From NCBI RefSeq assembly GCF_000385135.1, contig NZ_ARQM01000016.1:178111-242110 (forward strand): a stretch of 64,000 bases of DNA. Reading direction: 5' to 3'. Of this stretch, positions 1 to 8,243 are shown piece after piece. Under the pieces are notes generated by a model. The model was not told the origin of the DNA. It was given only the letters and a program-made list of their open reading frames with translations, and ran no database searches. The position numbers and the translations under genes are program-made. Each line of letters opens with the position of its first letter. Position 1 is the first letter of the stretch. Source of the stretch: Promicromonospora sukumoe 327MFSha3.1 (GTDB taxonomy: Bacteria; Actinomycetota; Actinomycetes; Actinomycetales; Cellulomonadaceae).

Positions 1-873
1 CCGGCGCCCGCGGTGCGCCGCCGCTCGCGCACCGACCGGTTCGCGGCGTCCAGCCAGCCGGACGAGCCGGCGTCGGCCTACCCGGCGTCCGGCCCCACGC
101 CGTCCGCGGAGCCGGCCTATCCGCCGCCGCCCGCGGCGGACGCGCCGTACTCGCACCCGCCCGTGCCGCAGCCGGTCGAGGAGAACCTCTGGCAGCCCGC
201 GCCGTACGACGAGGCGCCCGCCTACGGCGGCTCGGCCGAGAGCGAGCCCCCGGACTTCGAGATCACCCGGCCGCGGTACGAGCGCGAGCCGTCGTCGTTC
301 GCCCCCGCCGCCGCGGCGCCCGCGTACGACTACTCGGCGGAGGCCGCCGGCGGTTACGGCGACCAGGGCGGCTACGGCTACGCCGAGCAGAACGGCTACG
401 CGTCGCCCTACGCCGACGGCGTGGCCGCCGTGGTCGTGGAGCAGAGCCCCTGGGAGTCCGGCGGCTACCTGGCTGGCCCCGACGACGGCTACGGCCAGAC
501 GGCGTTCGCCTCCGACCCGTACCCGACGAGCGCCCCCGAGGCGCCCGCCCGCCCGGTGCCGCCGGGCGAGAGCATCCGGGCGAGCACGCCCATGCTCTTC
601 GAGGAGGAGGACGACCCCGACCTGGAGGCGCTGGCGCGCAGCATCGGCACGCCCACCCGGATCGTGTGGTCGCGCCCGCGGCGCAACCAGCACTTCGAGG
701 CGATGCTCCTGCCGGACGGCGCCATCGAGCTGGCCAACGGCGCGCGCTACCGGCACCCCGACTCGGCGGCCACCGCGGCGTCGGGCTCGTACACCGCGGA
801 CGGCTGGAGCGTGTGGCGCCTCGGCGACACGGGCCCCACGCTGGTCGAGGAGTTCTCCCGCCGGTTCGCCTGA
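1..873 (+). CDS. RAMA-like domain protein with long disordered N-terminus (5' partial)
   Basis: The reading frame is open at the left edge, so the N-terminus lies outside the window; the first in-frame GTG is at 13. About 200 visible residues are low complexity, rich in Pro, Ala, Tyr, Gly and Glu, with no fold I recognise. The last ~75 residues form a compact domain: a basic RPRRNQHFEA strand, LPDGAIELANGARYRHPDSAA and then DGWSVWRLGD. This pattern (colour strand, N/DG turn, SAA helix, GW..W ending) matches the RAMA domain (restriction-enzyme/adenine-methylase-associated), a small predicted modified-DNA or protein reader. The role in the cell is unknown. The family call rests on motif pattern only. 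It ends 17 nt before the convergent LacI gene. Confidence 0.6.
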   Translation, partial: PAPAVRRRSRTDRFAASSQPDEPASAYPASGPTPSAEPAYPPPPAADAPYSHPPVPQPVEENLWQPAPYDEAPAYGGSAESEPPDFEITRPRYEREPSSFAPAAAAPAYDYSAEAAGGYGDQGGYGYAEQNGYASPYADGVAAVVVEQSPWESGGYLAGPDDGYGQTAFASDPYPTSAPEAPARPVPPGESIRASTPMLFEEEDDPDLEALARSIGTPTRIVWSRPRRNQHFEAMLLPDGAIELANGARYRHPDSAATAASGSYTADGWSVWRLGDTGPTLVEEFSRRFA

Positions 874-890
874 GCCGGCCGGCGCAGCGC

Positions 891-1913
891 TCAGCCCGAC
901 GCGCGCACCACGAGCTCGGGCACGAAGGTCGCCGCCCCGCCCGGGGTCCCGCCGTCGAGCGCGGCGAGGAGCAGCCGCGCCATGGCGCTGGCCATGTCCT
1001 CGACGGGCTGCCGCACGGTCGTGAGCGGCGGGTGGGCCTGGGCGGCGACGCTCGAGTCGTCGAAGCCCACGACGGCGACGTCGCGCGGTACGTCCCGGCC
1101 GGCGGCCCGGAGGGCGGTGGAGACGCCGTCCGCCATGAGGTCGTTCGCCGCGAAGACGCCGTCGACGTCCGGCCGGGCGGCCAGCAGCGCGCGGGCCGCG
1201 GCCTCGCCGCCCGGGCGCGTGAAGTCGGCGGGGACGACCTCGGGCTCGCGCAGGCCCGCGGCGCGCACGCCGTCGAGGAAGCCCTGGAGCCGGGCGTGCC
1301 CGAACGGGGCGTCGGCGGGTCCCGCGACCACCGCGAGCCGGGTGCGGCCGGTGCCCGCGAGGTGCTCGGCCGCGAGCCGTCCGCCGGCAGCCTGGTCCAG
1401 GTCGACCCAGGCGACGTCCGCCAGGTCGGTACGAGTGGACAGCACGAGTGGCACGGCGAGGCCGGCGAGCCGGGCCGGCAGCGGGTCGGCGGAGCTGGAC
1501 GTGATGAGCAGGACGCCGTCGACGTGCCCCTGGCGCACGTACCGCACCACCTGGTCGTGGGCGGGCGGGTCAGCAGGGATGATCGCGAGGTGGATGTCGC
1601 GGGGCCGCAGCACCTCCTGCGCGCCCGCCGTCACGCGGCCCAGGTACGGGTCGGTGAAGAGGCGCTCGAGGAACGGCAGCGGCGAGCGCTGCTCCGGCGG
1701 CTCCGAGACCACGAGGGCGACCGAGCCCGTGCGCCGCGTCACGAGCGAGCGGGCCGCGAGGTTGGGCACGTAGCCGGTCTGCTCGATCGCCCGCCGCACG
1801 ACCTCGGCGATCTCGGGGTCGACGGTGGGTACCTCGTTGATCACGCGCGACACGGTCGCGCGCGACACCCCGGCAACGGAGGCCACGACCTCCAACGTAG
1901 GACGAGCTGGCAC
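891..1913 (-). CDS. LacI-family transcriptional regulator
   Basis: A 340-residue LacI/GalR repressor. Residues 5-25 form the classic helix-turn-helix plus hinge (TLEVVASVAGVSRATVSRVI), followed by a periplasmic-binding-protein-like sugar-sensing core with the family motifs DGVLL, GFDD and TTVRQP. The GTG at 1913 is chosen because it places the helix-turn-helix at the very N-terminus and has a TATAAA hexamer 6 nt upstream, so it may be leaderless; upstream in-frame sequence is unconserved-looking. It lies downstream of, and on the same strand as, the GH16 glucanase, 88 nt away. The palindrome at 3723-3750 in front of the glucanase is its likely operator. The inducer is unknown; laminari-oligosaccharides or other beta-glucan oligomers are the obvious inference from the neighbour. 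Confidence 0.9.
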   Translation of the reverse strand: MPARPTLEVVASVAGVSRATVSRVINEVPTVDPEIAEVVRRAIEQTGYVPNLAARSLVTRRTGSVALVVSEPPEQRSPLPFLERLFTDPYLGRVTAGAQEVLRPRDIHLAIIPADPPAHDQVVRYVRQGHVDGVLLITSSSADPLPARLAGLAVPLVLSTRTDLADVAWVDLDQAAGGRLAAEHLAGTGRTRLAVVAGPADAPFGHARLQGFLDGVRAAGLREPEVVPADFTRPGGEAAARALLAARPDVDGVFAANDLMADGVSTALRAAGRDVPRDVAVVGFDDSSVAAQAHPPLTTVRQPVEDMASAMARLLLAALDGGTPGGAATFVPELVVRASG

Positions 1914-1919
1914 CCGCCC

Positions 1920-1925
1920 TTTATA
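1920..1925 (-). promoter_or_regulatory. Candidate -10 box, leaderless lacI start
   Basis: TATAAA read on the minus strand, 6 nt before the GTG at 1913. The spacing would put transcription start on the start codon. Confidence 0.35.
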
Positions 1926-2001
1926 CCCGTCCCCACCTGCCGCCGAGGGCCGGGTCCCCGCCTTCTTGCCTGCGCGGAGGCCCGGCACCCGGCGAGCGGG
2001 G

Positions 2002-3684
2002 CTACTGGTAGACGCGGACGTAGTCGACGAGCATGCGGGACGGGAACGGGGTGCTCGCGTCCGGCGGGCCGGGCCAGTCACCGCCCACCGCGAGGTTGAG
2101 GATCAGGTAGAACTCGTGGTCGTAGACCCACGGCCCGCGCGTCGACTCCACGGTGTCCCGGTCCGCGTAGAAGACGTCGCGGCCGTCCAGCGAGAACTGG
2201 ATGCCCTCGCTGTCCCAGTCGGCGGCCCAGGTGTGGAAGCCGTCGGAGATCTTCGAGCCGTCGGGCAGGGCGTAGGCCCCGCCGTAGCCGCCCCCGCCGT
2301 TGTACGCCGGGGCGTGCAGGGTGGAGTGGGCCTGGGTCGGGTTCTGGCCGATGAACTCCATGATGTCGATCTCCCCGTTGTACGGCCACGGGCGGCCGTC
2401 GAGGAAGTCGGAGCCCATCATCCAGAACGCGGGCCACAGGCCGCGGCCCTCGGGCACCTTCACGCGGGCCTCGAACCGGCCGTACTGCGCGTGGAACTTG
2501 TTCGAGGTGTTCATCCTGTGCGACGTGTACTGCCGGCCGTCGCGGTCCTCTCGCCGGGCCTCCAGCACGAAGTTGCCCTGGCCGTCCTGGAACCCGTTGC
2601 CGCTCGGGGTGTAGACCTGCTGCTCGTTGTTCTGCGGCAGGCCGGCGTCGATGGTCCACTTCGCGCCGTCGGCCGCGGTGCCGGCCGGGCCGTTGAACTC
2701 GTCGCTCCAGACCAGGTCGAGGTCGTCGAAGTCGGGGTCGGCGGGCTCGGCCGGGGGAGCGGCGGGCGCGCCACCGGTGCCGTAGACCTGGAACTCCCAG
2801 AGCGAGTAGCCGTAGGGGCCGCTCCGGTCGCGCAGGTGCACGCGCACGTGCCGGCCGTCGGCGTCGAGCGGGATCGTCTGCTTGAAGCCGGTGCCGTTCG
2901 TGGTGCTGTGCACGGTGCGCCACGTGGTGCCGTTGTCGGACACCTCGATGTCGAAGGCAGTCGCGAAGGCCGGGTCCCACTGCAGCACCACGCTGGTCAC
3001 GTGCGCGGCGGCCCCGAGGTCGACGGCGATCCAGCCCTCGTCCACCCAGCCCGTGTCGGGGCTGACGGCCCAGCGGCTGGCCGGGTCCAGGTCGAAGGCC
3101 TTGTCGGGGGAGCAGAGCCAGCAGTTGCCGTCGTTCTGCGAGCTGGAGGCGCTGCCCTGCTTGCCGTAGGAGAGCAACGTGGTGTCGGTGGGCGTGCCGC
3201 CCCCGGTGCCGAACACCTGCAGCTCCCACAGCGAGACGCCCCACTGGGTGGCGCGCTGGGTCACCCACAGGCGCAGGTAGCGGCCGGAACCGTCCACGTC
3301 GAGGTTCTGGTCGCCGCCCGTGCCGGTGGTCGTCGAGTAGATGCTGGACCACGCGGCGCCGTCGGCGGAGGTCTCGATCCGGAAGCCGGACGCGTACGCC
3401 GCCTCCCAGTCGAGGACGACCCGGTCGATCGCCTGGACGGAGCCCAGGTCGACGCGGATCCACTGGTTGTCGGCGGCGGCGCTGGACCAGCGGGTGCCGG
3501 GGTCGCCGTCGACGGCGGCGGCGCCGGTGCTCCAGTCGAACTCGGTGCTGGACGTGGTGACGGGCCGGCCCTGGGAGAGCGGTTCTGCGGCGGCCGATGC
3601 GGTGGTGACCTGGGTGATCGCACCCAGGGCGAGGAGGGCCGCGGCGGTGGTCGCCGCCGCGAGCAGGCGGAGGTGTCTGCGCAT
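2002..3684 (-). CDS. Secreted GH16 endo-beta-1,3(4)-glucanase with two F5/8-type C domains
   Basis: 560 residues. Residues 1-33 are a Sec signal peptide (basic start, Ala/Leu core, ASAAA cleavage region). Two discoidin-like (F5/8 type C, CBM32-like) modules follow at about 37-160 and 170-303, each with the W-IRVDLG / W-AVDLG strand. The catalytic GH16 domain is about 318-560. The signature GEIDIMEFIG supplies nucleophile E438, D440 and acid/base E443, and WPAFWMMG and the DYVRVYQ end are typical of bacterial laminarinases. It presumably hydrolyses extracellular beta-1,3- or mixed-linked glucan. The ATG at 3684 has an AGGAG site 9 nt upstream. A 28-bp operator-like palindrome lies 39 nt upstream, and a LacI gene follows. 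Exact substrate (laminarin or lichenin) cannot be read from sequence. Confidence 0.93.
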   Translation of the reverse strand: MRRHLRLLAAATTAAALLALGAITQVTTASAAAEPLSQGRPVTTSSTEFDWSTGAAAVDGDPGTRWSSAAADNQWIRVDLGSVQAIDRVVLDWEAAYASGFRIETSADGAAWSSIYSTTTGTGGDQNLDVDGSGRYLRLWVTQRATQWGVSLWELQVFGTGGGTPTDTTLLSYGKQGSASSSQNDGNCWLCSPDKAFDLDPASRWAVSPDTGWVDEGWIAVDLGAAAHVTSVVLQWDPAFATAFDIEVSDNGTTWRTVHSTTNGTGFKQTIPLDADGRHVRVHLRDRSGPYGYSLWEFQVYGTGGAPAAPPAEPADPDFDDLDLVWSDEFNGPAGTAADGAKWTIDAGLPQNNEQQVYTPSGNGFQDGQGNFVLEARREDRDGRQYTSHRMNTSNKFHAQYGRFEARVKVPEGRGLWPAFWMMGSDFLDGRPWPYNGEIDIMEFIGQNPTQAHSTLHAPAYNGGGGYGGAYALPDGSKISDGFHTWAADWDSEGIQFSLDGRDVFYADRDTVESTRGPWVYDHEFYLILNLAVGGDWPGPPDASTPFPSRMLVDYVRVYQ

Positions 3685-3722
3685 CTGACGTGCTCCTTCG
3701 AACGTCGGTCTGGCACTTCGGG

Positions 3723-3750
3723 CAGTGTGAGAGAGCGCTCTCTGACACTG
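3723..3750. promoter_or_regulatory. Palindromic LacI-type operator upstream of GH16 gene
   Basis: A 28-bp inverted repeat centred on GCGC, symmetrical except for one base pair per arm. The core GAGAGCGCTCTC resembles the CebR/LacI-family box of actinobacterial glycan-utilisation genes (TGGGAGCGCTCCCA). It sits 39 nt before the glucanase ATG, where it would overlap the promoter. Confidence 0.75.
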
Positions 3751-3819
3751 TCGCGGACATTCCGGACTCCGGTCAAGGCTTTCGGCGAAGTTCGCTGACC
3801 GGTCTGTAAGTAAAGCGGG

Positions 3820-4779
3820 TCAGGGCCGGACGACGACCTTGCCGAACTGCTCGCCCTCGTGCAGCCGGGCCAGGCCCTCCGCGGCCTTGGCGAGTGGCAC
3901 CTCGGCGTCGATCACGGGGCGCACGCCGGTGCGCGCGCAGAACCGGGCGAGCGCGCCCAGGTCCTCGCGCGTGCCCATGGTCACGCCCTGGACCCGGATC
4001 TCCTGGAAGAAGATGCGGGTCAGCTCGGCCGGGGGAGCGTCGCCCGACGTCGCGCCGCACACCAGCACCGAGCCGCCCGGCCGCACAGAACGGATCGAGT
4101 GGGCCCACGTCGCCTGGCCCACCGACTCCAGCACGGCGTCCACGCGGGCCGGCAGCCGGGCGCCCGTCTCGACCGCGCCCGCGGCGCCGAGCTTCAGCGC
4201 CCGCTCCCGCTTCTCGGCGGAGCGCGACGTCACCCAGACCTCCAGGCCGGCCGCCGCGCCCAGCGTGACCGCCGCCGTCGCCAGCCCGCCGCCGGCGCCC
4301 TGCACCAGGACGCGGTCGCCGGGCGTGAGCCCGCCCTTCGTGAACAGCATGGAGTAGGCGGTCAGCCACGCCGTCGGCAGGCAGGCGGCCTCCTCGAACG
4401 AGAGCTCGGCGGGCTTCGGCACCAGGTTCGCGGCCGGCACCGCGACGCGCTCGGCGAGGGTCCCGGGGTAGCGCTCCGAGAGCAGCGACCGCGGCTCCTT
4501 CGGCCCGACGCCGTGCCCGTCGGCGCCGATCACGCCGTGCACGATCACCTCGGTGCCGTCCGGCGCCACGCCCGCGGCGTCGGTGCCGAGGATCATCGGG
4601 AGCTGCTGCTCCTTGAGGCCGACGCCGCGCAGCGACCACAGGTCGTGGTGGTTCAGGCTCGCGGCCCGCACCTCCACGGTGGTCCAGTGCTCCGGGGTCT
4701 CCGGCTCGGGGCGGTCGCCCACCTCCAGGCCGTCGAGCGGGCTGTCGGGCGAGAATCGGGTCACGTAGGCGGCAAGCAT
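3820..4779 (-). CDS. Medium-chain dehydrogenase/quinone oxidoreductase-like protein
   Basis: 319 residues of the zinc-independent-looking MDR superfamily. The GroES-like N-terminal domain contains the SLNHHDLWSLRG segment and GTDAAGV. The Rossmann segment VLVQGAGGGLATAAVTLG (about residues 140-160) is the NAD(P)H-binding motif. Zn-ligand cysteines of classical alcohol dehydrogenases are not evident, which favours a quinone or enone reductase. The C-terminal motif LHEGEQFGKVVV is typical of the family. It reduces an unknown carbonyl or quinone substrate in the cytosol. The ATG at 4779 is preceded at 6 nt by TAGGTT, so the mRNA may be leaderless. It is a single gene with no obvious operon partner. 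Confidence 0.85.
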   Translation of the reverse strand: MLAAYVTRFSPDSPLDGLEVGDRPEPETPEHWTTVEVRAASLNHHDLWSLRGVGLKEQQLPMILGTDAAGVAPDGTEVIVHGVIGADGHGVGPKEPRSLLSERYPGTLAERVAVPAANLVPKPAELSFEEAACLPTAWLTAYSMLFTKGGLTPGDRVLVQGAGGGLATAAVTLGAAAGLEVWVTSRSAEKRERALKLGAAGAVETGARLPARVDAVLESVGQATWAHSIRSVRPGGSVLVCGATSGDAPPAELTRIFFQEIRVQGVTMGTREDLGALARFCARTGVRPVIDAEVPLAKAAEGLARLHEGEQFGKVVVRP

Positions 4780-4785
4780 CCGTTC

Positions 4786-4791
4786 AACCTA
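4786..4791 (-). promoter_or_regulatory. Candidate -10 box, leaderless MDR gene
   Basis: TAGGTT on the minus strand, 6 nt before the ATG at 4779. Confidence 0.5.
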
Positions 4792-4814
4792 CCCGGGTCG
4801 CCGCACGCGACGAG

Positions 4815-4845
4815 GCCTGGCGCCGGAAGACACCCGGAGCCAGGC
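4815..4845 (-). terminator. Stem-loop after the VOC gene
   Basis: GCCTGGC pairs with GCCAGGC, with an inner GCCGG/CCGG stem. It lies just past the stop of the VOC gene and before the MDR promoter. There is no U-tract, as is common in actinobacteria. Confidence 0.45.
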
Positions 4846-4859
4846 CCGGTCGCGGAAGA

Positions 4860-5297
4860 TCACCCGGGGGACTGCTCCGTCCCGATGTCGAACATCCACG
4901 AGATGCCGAACCTGTCGGTCAGCGCCCCGTAGTAGTCGCCCCACGGGGCGAGCTCCAGCGGCTGGCCCGGCGTCGCGCCGTCGGACAGCTTCTCGTAGGC
5001 CTTCTTGATGTAGTCGTGGTCGTCCGGGCCGCCGGTCAGGGAGACGGTGACGCCGCTGGTGGGTGCCACGTACTCCATGAACGACGGCGTGTCGGCCGCC
5101 ATGATCGTGAGGTTGCCCGGGGCGTCGAGCTGCCCGTGCATGACGAGGTCCTTGTCCTCGTCGGGGGTCGGCATACCCTCCATCGGGTTCTCGCCGAAGG
5201 TGCTGACGGTGAGCTCTCCGCCGAGCACGGACCGGTAGAAGTCCAGGGCGTCCTTGGCCTCGGACTTGAAGCTGAGGTACGGGTTGAGCTTTGCCAT
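4860..5297 (-). CDS. VOC-family (PhnB-like glyoxalase fold) protein
   Basis: 145 residues. It begins LNPYLSFKSEAKDALDFYRSVLGGEL, the standard opening of PhnB/3-demethylubiquinone-type vicinal-oxygen-chelate proteins. It contains the MPTPDEDKDLVMHGQL strand and ends in the WGDYYGALTDRFGISW motif, which is diagnostic for this subgroup. The fold usually binds a metal and a small substrate or antibiotic, but the function of this subgroup is not established. The ATG at 5297 has a TAGCGT hexamer 6 nt upstream, so a separate leaderless promoter is likely although metX lies just upstream on the same strand. Confidence 0.85.
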   Translation of the reverse strand: MAKLNPYLSFKSEAKDALDFYRSVLGGELTVSTFGENPMEGMPTPDEDKDLVMHGQLDAPGNLTIMAADTPSFMEYVAPTSGVTVSLTGGPDDHDYIKKAYEKLSDGATPGQPLELAPWGDYYGALTDRFGISWMFDIGTEQSPG

Positions 5298-5303
5298 ACG
5301 GCC

Positions 5304-5309
5304 ACGCTA
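5304..5309 (-). promoter_or_regulatory. Candidate -10 box, leaderless VOC gene
   Basis: TAGCGT on the minus strand, 6 nt before the ATG at 5297. It lies in the short gap after metX. Confidence 0.5.
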
Positions 5310-5337
5310 AGCCTGGGTCGCCCGGTCCGCGCGACGG

Positions 5338-6630
5338 TTACCCGAGGAACTCGCTCACCATGGGGCCGATCTGGTCGGCCTCGACCAGGAACCCGTCGTG
5401 GCCCACGTCGCTGGTCACGATCCGCAGCGGCTCCGCCCGCGGGATCCAGCGCGCCAGCCGCGCGGACTGCGTGGGCGGGAACAGCCGGTCGCTGTCGACC
5501 GCCACCACCAGGGCGCGCGCGGTGATCTGGCTGAGCGCGCCCTCGACGCCGCCGCGGTCGCGGCCCAGGTCGTGCGACAGCATCGACTCGGTGAGCACCA
5601 GGTAGGAGTTGGCGTCGAACCGGCGGGCCAGCTTGTCGCCGTGGTGCTCCAGGTAGGACTGCACGGCGAACCGGCCGCCCGCGAACGGGTCCTCGCCGCC
5701 CTGCGGCAGCCGCCCGAACCGCTGGTCCAGCTCGTAGCCCGTGCGGTAGGTCGTGTGCGCGATCTGGCGGGCGATGCCCAGGCCGGTGTGCGGGCCGTCG
5801 TCGTCGGCCGCGTCGTAGTAGTCGCCGCCGCGGAAGCGCGGGTCCACGCGGATGGCGGCGAGCTGCGGGTGCGCCCACGCGATCTGGTCGCCGCCGGTCT
5901 GGGCGGTCGTCGCGATGGCCGCGACGTTCCGCACGGGGATGCCGGACTCGGGCCCGAGCAGCGCCCACTCCAGCACGCGGAGCCCGCCCATCGAGGCGCC
6001 GATCACGAGGTCCCACGACCCGATCCCGAGCTCCCGGGTCAGCGCGATCTCCACGGCCACCTGGTCGCGGGTCGTGATGTAGGGAAAGCGGCCGCCCCAG
6101 GGACGGCCGTCGTCCGCCGTCGACGAGGGCCCGGTGGTGCCCTGACAGCCGCCCAGCGCGTTGGGCGCCACGACGAAGTACCGGTCGGTGTCGATGGGCC
6201 GTCCCGGGCCGACCATCTGCGCCCACCACCCGCTGGTGACGTGCCCCGGCCCGGCCTCGCCCGTGACGTGCGAGTCGCCCGTGAGGGCGTGCAGCACCAG
6301 CACGGCGTTGGAGCCGTCCGCGTTCAGCGTGCCCCACGTCTCGTAGGCCACGCGGACGGCGGGCAGGCGCCCGCCCGCCTCGAGCTCGAAGGAGCCGACG
6401 TCGGCGAACTGCCGCCGCCCGGGGTCGTCGCCCTCCCGCCACGCGCCGCTCGGCGGCACCGGCGGCTTGCTCCGGGCGCGCGAGGTCTCGGTGGGTCCCG
6501 CCGGGGCGACGTCGCCCTTGTCGCGCCGGCCGGCGCCGTGGGCGTCGTCCGACACGGAGAACGGGACGCTCGCGGTGCGGAGCGTCTGGTCGGGGGCGCC
6601 GTGCTCGGCCTTCGGGGTGGTGACGGCCAT
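5338..6630 (-). CDS. metX: Homoserine O-acetyltransferase
   Basis: 430 residues of the MetX alpha/beta-hydrolase family; it acetylates L-homoserine from acetyl-CoA, giving the substrate of MetY. The core begins near residue 75 (FELEAGGRLPAVRVAYETWG). The nucleophile is S213 in GASMGG, the substrate loop is NALGGCQGTTGPSS, and the catalytic Asp and His lie in AVDSDRLFPP and SDVGHDGFL. The N-terminal ~70 residues are longer than in most homologues and look disordered. The ATG at 6630 has a good AGGAGA site; the frame is open far upstream, but that part is an antisense-type shadow inside metY. It is the second gene of the metY-metX operon, 77 nt after metY, so it shares the cysteine-leader control. 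Confidence 0.95.
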   Translation of the reverse strand: MAVTTPKAEHGAPDQTLRTASVPFSVSDDAHGAGRRDKGDVAPAGPTETSRARSKPPVPPSGAWREGDDPGRRQFADVGSFELEAGGRLPAVRVAYETWGTLNADGSNAVLVLHALTGDSHVTGEAGPGHVTSGWWAQMVGPGRPIDTDRYFVVAPNALGGCQGTTGPSSTADDGRPWGGRFPYITTRDQVAVEIALTRELGIGSWDLVIGASMGGLRVLEWALLGPESGIPVRNVAAIATTAQTGGDQIAWAHPQLAAIRVDPRFRGGDYYDAADDDGPHTGLGIARQIAHTTYRTGYELDQRFGRLPQGGEDPFAGGRFAVQSYLEHHGDKLARRFDANSYLVLTESMLSHDLGRDRGGVEGALSQITARALVVAVDSDRLFPPTQSARLARWIPRAEPLRIVTSDVGHDGFLVEADQIGPMVSEFLG

Positions 6631-6654
6631 GGCTTCTCCTACGGCTCGGGGTGC

Positions 6655-6690
6655 GGAGCGGGCACCGGAGGGTTCCCCGGTGCCCGCTCC
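6655..6690 (-). other. Intercistronic stem-loop between metY and metX
   Basis: A perfect 14-bp stem (GGAGCGGGCACCGG and its complement) with an 8-nt loop, in the 77-nt gap. It may be a partial terminator or an mRNA stabilising structure that sets the metY:metX ratio; which one cannot be told from sequence. Confidence 0.5.
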
Positions 6691-6707
6691 AGGTACGGAC
6701 GGGACGA

Positions 6708-8045
6708 TCAGCTGGTCTCCTCGCCCAGGAGGTTCTTGGCGGCGGTGAAGCCGAGCTCCAGGTCCGCCAGGATGTCCTCCACGTTCTCCAGACCCACCGC
6801 CAGGCGCACCAGGCCGGGCGTGACGCCCGACAGCGCCTGCTCGTCCGGCGTGAGCTGGGAGTGGGTCGTGGAGGCGGGGTGGATCACGAGCGACCGGACG
6901 TCGCCGATGTTCGCCACGTTGGAGTGCAGCTGCAGGGCCGAGACGAAGGCCTGGCCCGCGTCCGCGCCGCCGTCGAGCTCGAAGGCGAGCACCGCGCCGG
7001 CGCCCTTCGGCGCGTACTTCTGGGCGTTGGCGTTCCACGGCGAGCTCGCCAGGCCGGCGTAGTGCACGCCGCGGACGTCGTCCCGGGCCTCGAGCCACTG
7101 CGCCACGTGCTCGGCGTTGGCGACGTGCCGCTCGATCCGCAGCGACAGCGTCTCCAGGCCCTGGGCGAGCAGGAACGCGTTGAACGGCGAGATCGCGGCG
7201 CCGAGGTCGCGCAGGAGCTGGACGCGCGCCTTGAGCACGAAGGCCAGGTTGGCGCCGAGCGCGCCGTCCACGCCCAGGTCCCGGGCGAAGACGATGCCGT
7301 TGTAACTCGGGTCCGGGGTGTTGAAGCCGGGGAACCGCTCGGGGTCGGCCGCGAAGTCGAACCGGCCGCCGTCGACGATCACGCCGCCGATCGCGCTGCC
7401 GTGCCCGCCCAGGTACTTCGTCGCGGAGTGCACCACGATGTCGGCGCCGTGCTCGAACGGGCGGATCAGGTACGGGGTGGCCACCGTGTTGTCCACGATG
7501 AGCGGGACGCCGGCCTCGTGGGCCACGGCCGCGACGCCCTCGATGTCGAGCACGTCGGCGCGCGGGTTCGGGATGGTCTCGCCGAAGAACGCCTTCGTGT
7601 TGGGCCGGACGGCGGCGCGCCAGGCGTCGAGGTCGTGCGGGTCGTCCACGAACGTGGTCTCGATGCCGAACTTGGGCAGCGTGTGGTGCAGCAGGTTGTA
7701 CGTGCCGCCGTAGAGGCTGGCGGAGGCGACGACGTGGTCGCCGGCCTGCGCGAGGTTCAGGATCGCGAGGGACTCCGCGGCCTGGCCGGACGCGACCAGC
7801 AGGGCGCCGACGCCGCCCTCCAGGCTCGCGATGCGGTCCTCGACGACCTGCTGCGTCGGGTTGCCGATGCGGGTGTAGATGGGCCCCAGGTCCTTCAGGG
7901 CGAACCGGTCGGCCGCGACCCCGGCGTCGGGGAACACGAACGAGGTGGTCTGGTAGATCGGCAGGGCGCGTGCGCCGGTCGCGGGGTCGGGCTCCTGGCC
8001 GGCGTGGATCTGGCGGGTCTCGAACGACCACTGGGGCTGCGTCAT
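6708..8045 (-). CDS. metY: O-acetylhomoserine sulfhydrylase (aminocarboxypropyltransferase)
   Basis: 445 residues of the Cys/Met-metabolism PLP enzyme family; it converts O-acetylhomoserine plus sulfide to homocysteine. The start is MTQPQWSFETRQIHAGQ, with the typical ALPIYQTTSF segment after it. The phosphate-binding ASGQAA and PLP Asp VDNTVATPYL are present, and the Schiff-base lysine is K210 in HSATKYLGGHG. Length matches MetY (about 430-450) rather than the shorter MetB/MetC. The ATG at 8045 has AGGAGAG 8 nt upstream. A 165-nt leader separates it from a tiny MTRRMCCC reading frame at 8211-8237, which suggests attenuation by cysteine supply. metX follows in the same operon. Confidence 0.95.
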   Translation of the reverse strand: MTQPQWSFETRQIHAGQEPDPATGARALPIYQTTSFVFPDAGVAADRFALKDLGPIYTRIGNPTQQVVEDRIASLEGGVGALLVASGQAAESLAILNLAQAGDHVVASASLYGGTYNLLHHTLPKFGIETTFVDDPHDLDAWRAAVRPNTKAFFGETIPNPRADVLDIEGVAAVAHEAGVPLIVDNTVATPYLIRPFEHGADIVVHSATKYLGGHGSAIGGVIVDGGRFDFAADPERFPGFNTPDPSYNGIVFARDLGVDGALGANLAFVLKARVQLLRDLGAAISPFNAFLLAQGLETLSLRIERHVANAEHVAQWLEARDDVRGVHYAGLASSPWNANAQKYAPKGAGAVLAFELDGGADAGQAFVSALQLHSNVANIGDVRSLVIHPASTTHSQLTPDEQALSGVTPGLVRLAVGLENVEDILADLELGFTAAKNLLGEETS

Positions 8046-8210
8046 GGCTCTCCTGCTTCCTGTGCGGGGTGGCGTGCTTCTGGCTGAACTGACCGAGCTG
8101 AGCCGCGGCATGCCCCGTGGGGCCTGCGCATCAGGAGGGGTCCGCGGCGGGTCGAGGGCGCGCACGCGGAAGTCGGCCGGACGGCCGAGGGCAGGCGAAC
8201 GTGCGCTGGA

Positions 8211-8237
8211 TCAGCAACAACACATTCGACGAGTCAT
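8211..8237 (-). CDS. Polycysteine leader peptide (MTRRMCCC) of metYX
   Basis: A nine-codon ORF, ATG to TGA, encoding MTRRMCCC with three consecutive cysteine codons (TGT TGT TGC) just before the stop. A TACGGT hexamer ends 6 nt before the ATG, so it is predicted to be translated from a leaderless mRNA. Mycobacteria have polycysteine-encoding leaderless short ORFs that act as cysteine-responsive attenuators of sulfur operons; this one matches that type in sequence, position and target. Ribosome stalling at the Cys codons when Cys-tRNA is scarce would let metYX be expressed. The structural switch in the 165-nt leader (8046-8210, which includes a CGGCCG/CGGCCG hairpin) is not resolved by eye. 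Confidence 0.8.
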   Translation of the reverse strand: MTRRMCCC

Positions 8238-8243
8238 GGTGCG

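Noticed and set aside
6631..8031. Upstream in-frame extension of metX reaching 8031
   Set aside because: It runs through metY in another frame and is Arg/Pro-rich nonsense; the ATG at 6630 with AGGAGA starts the conserved protein.
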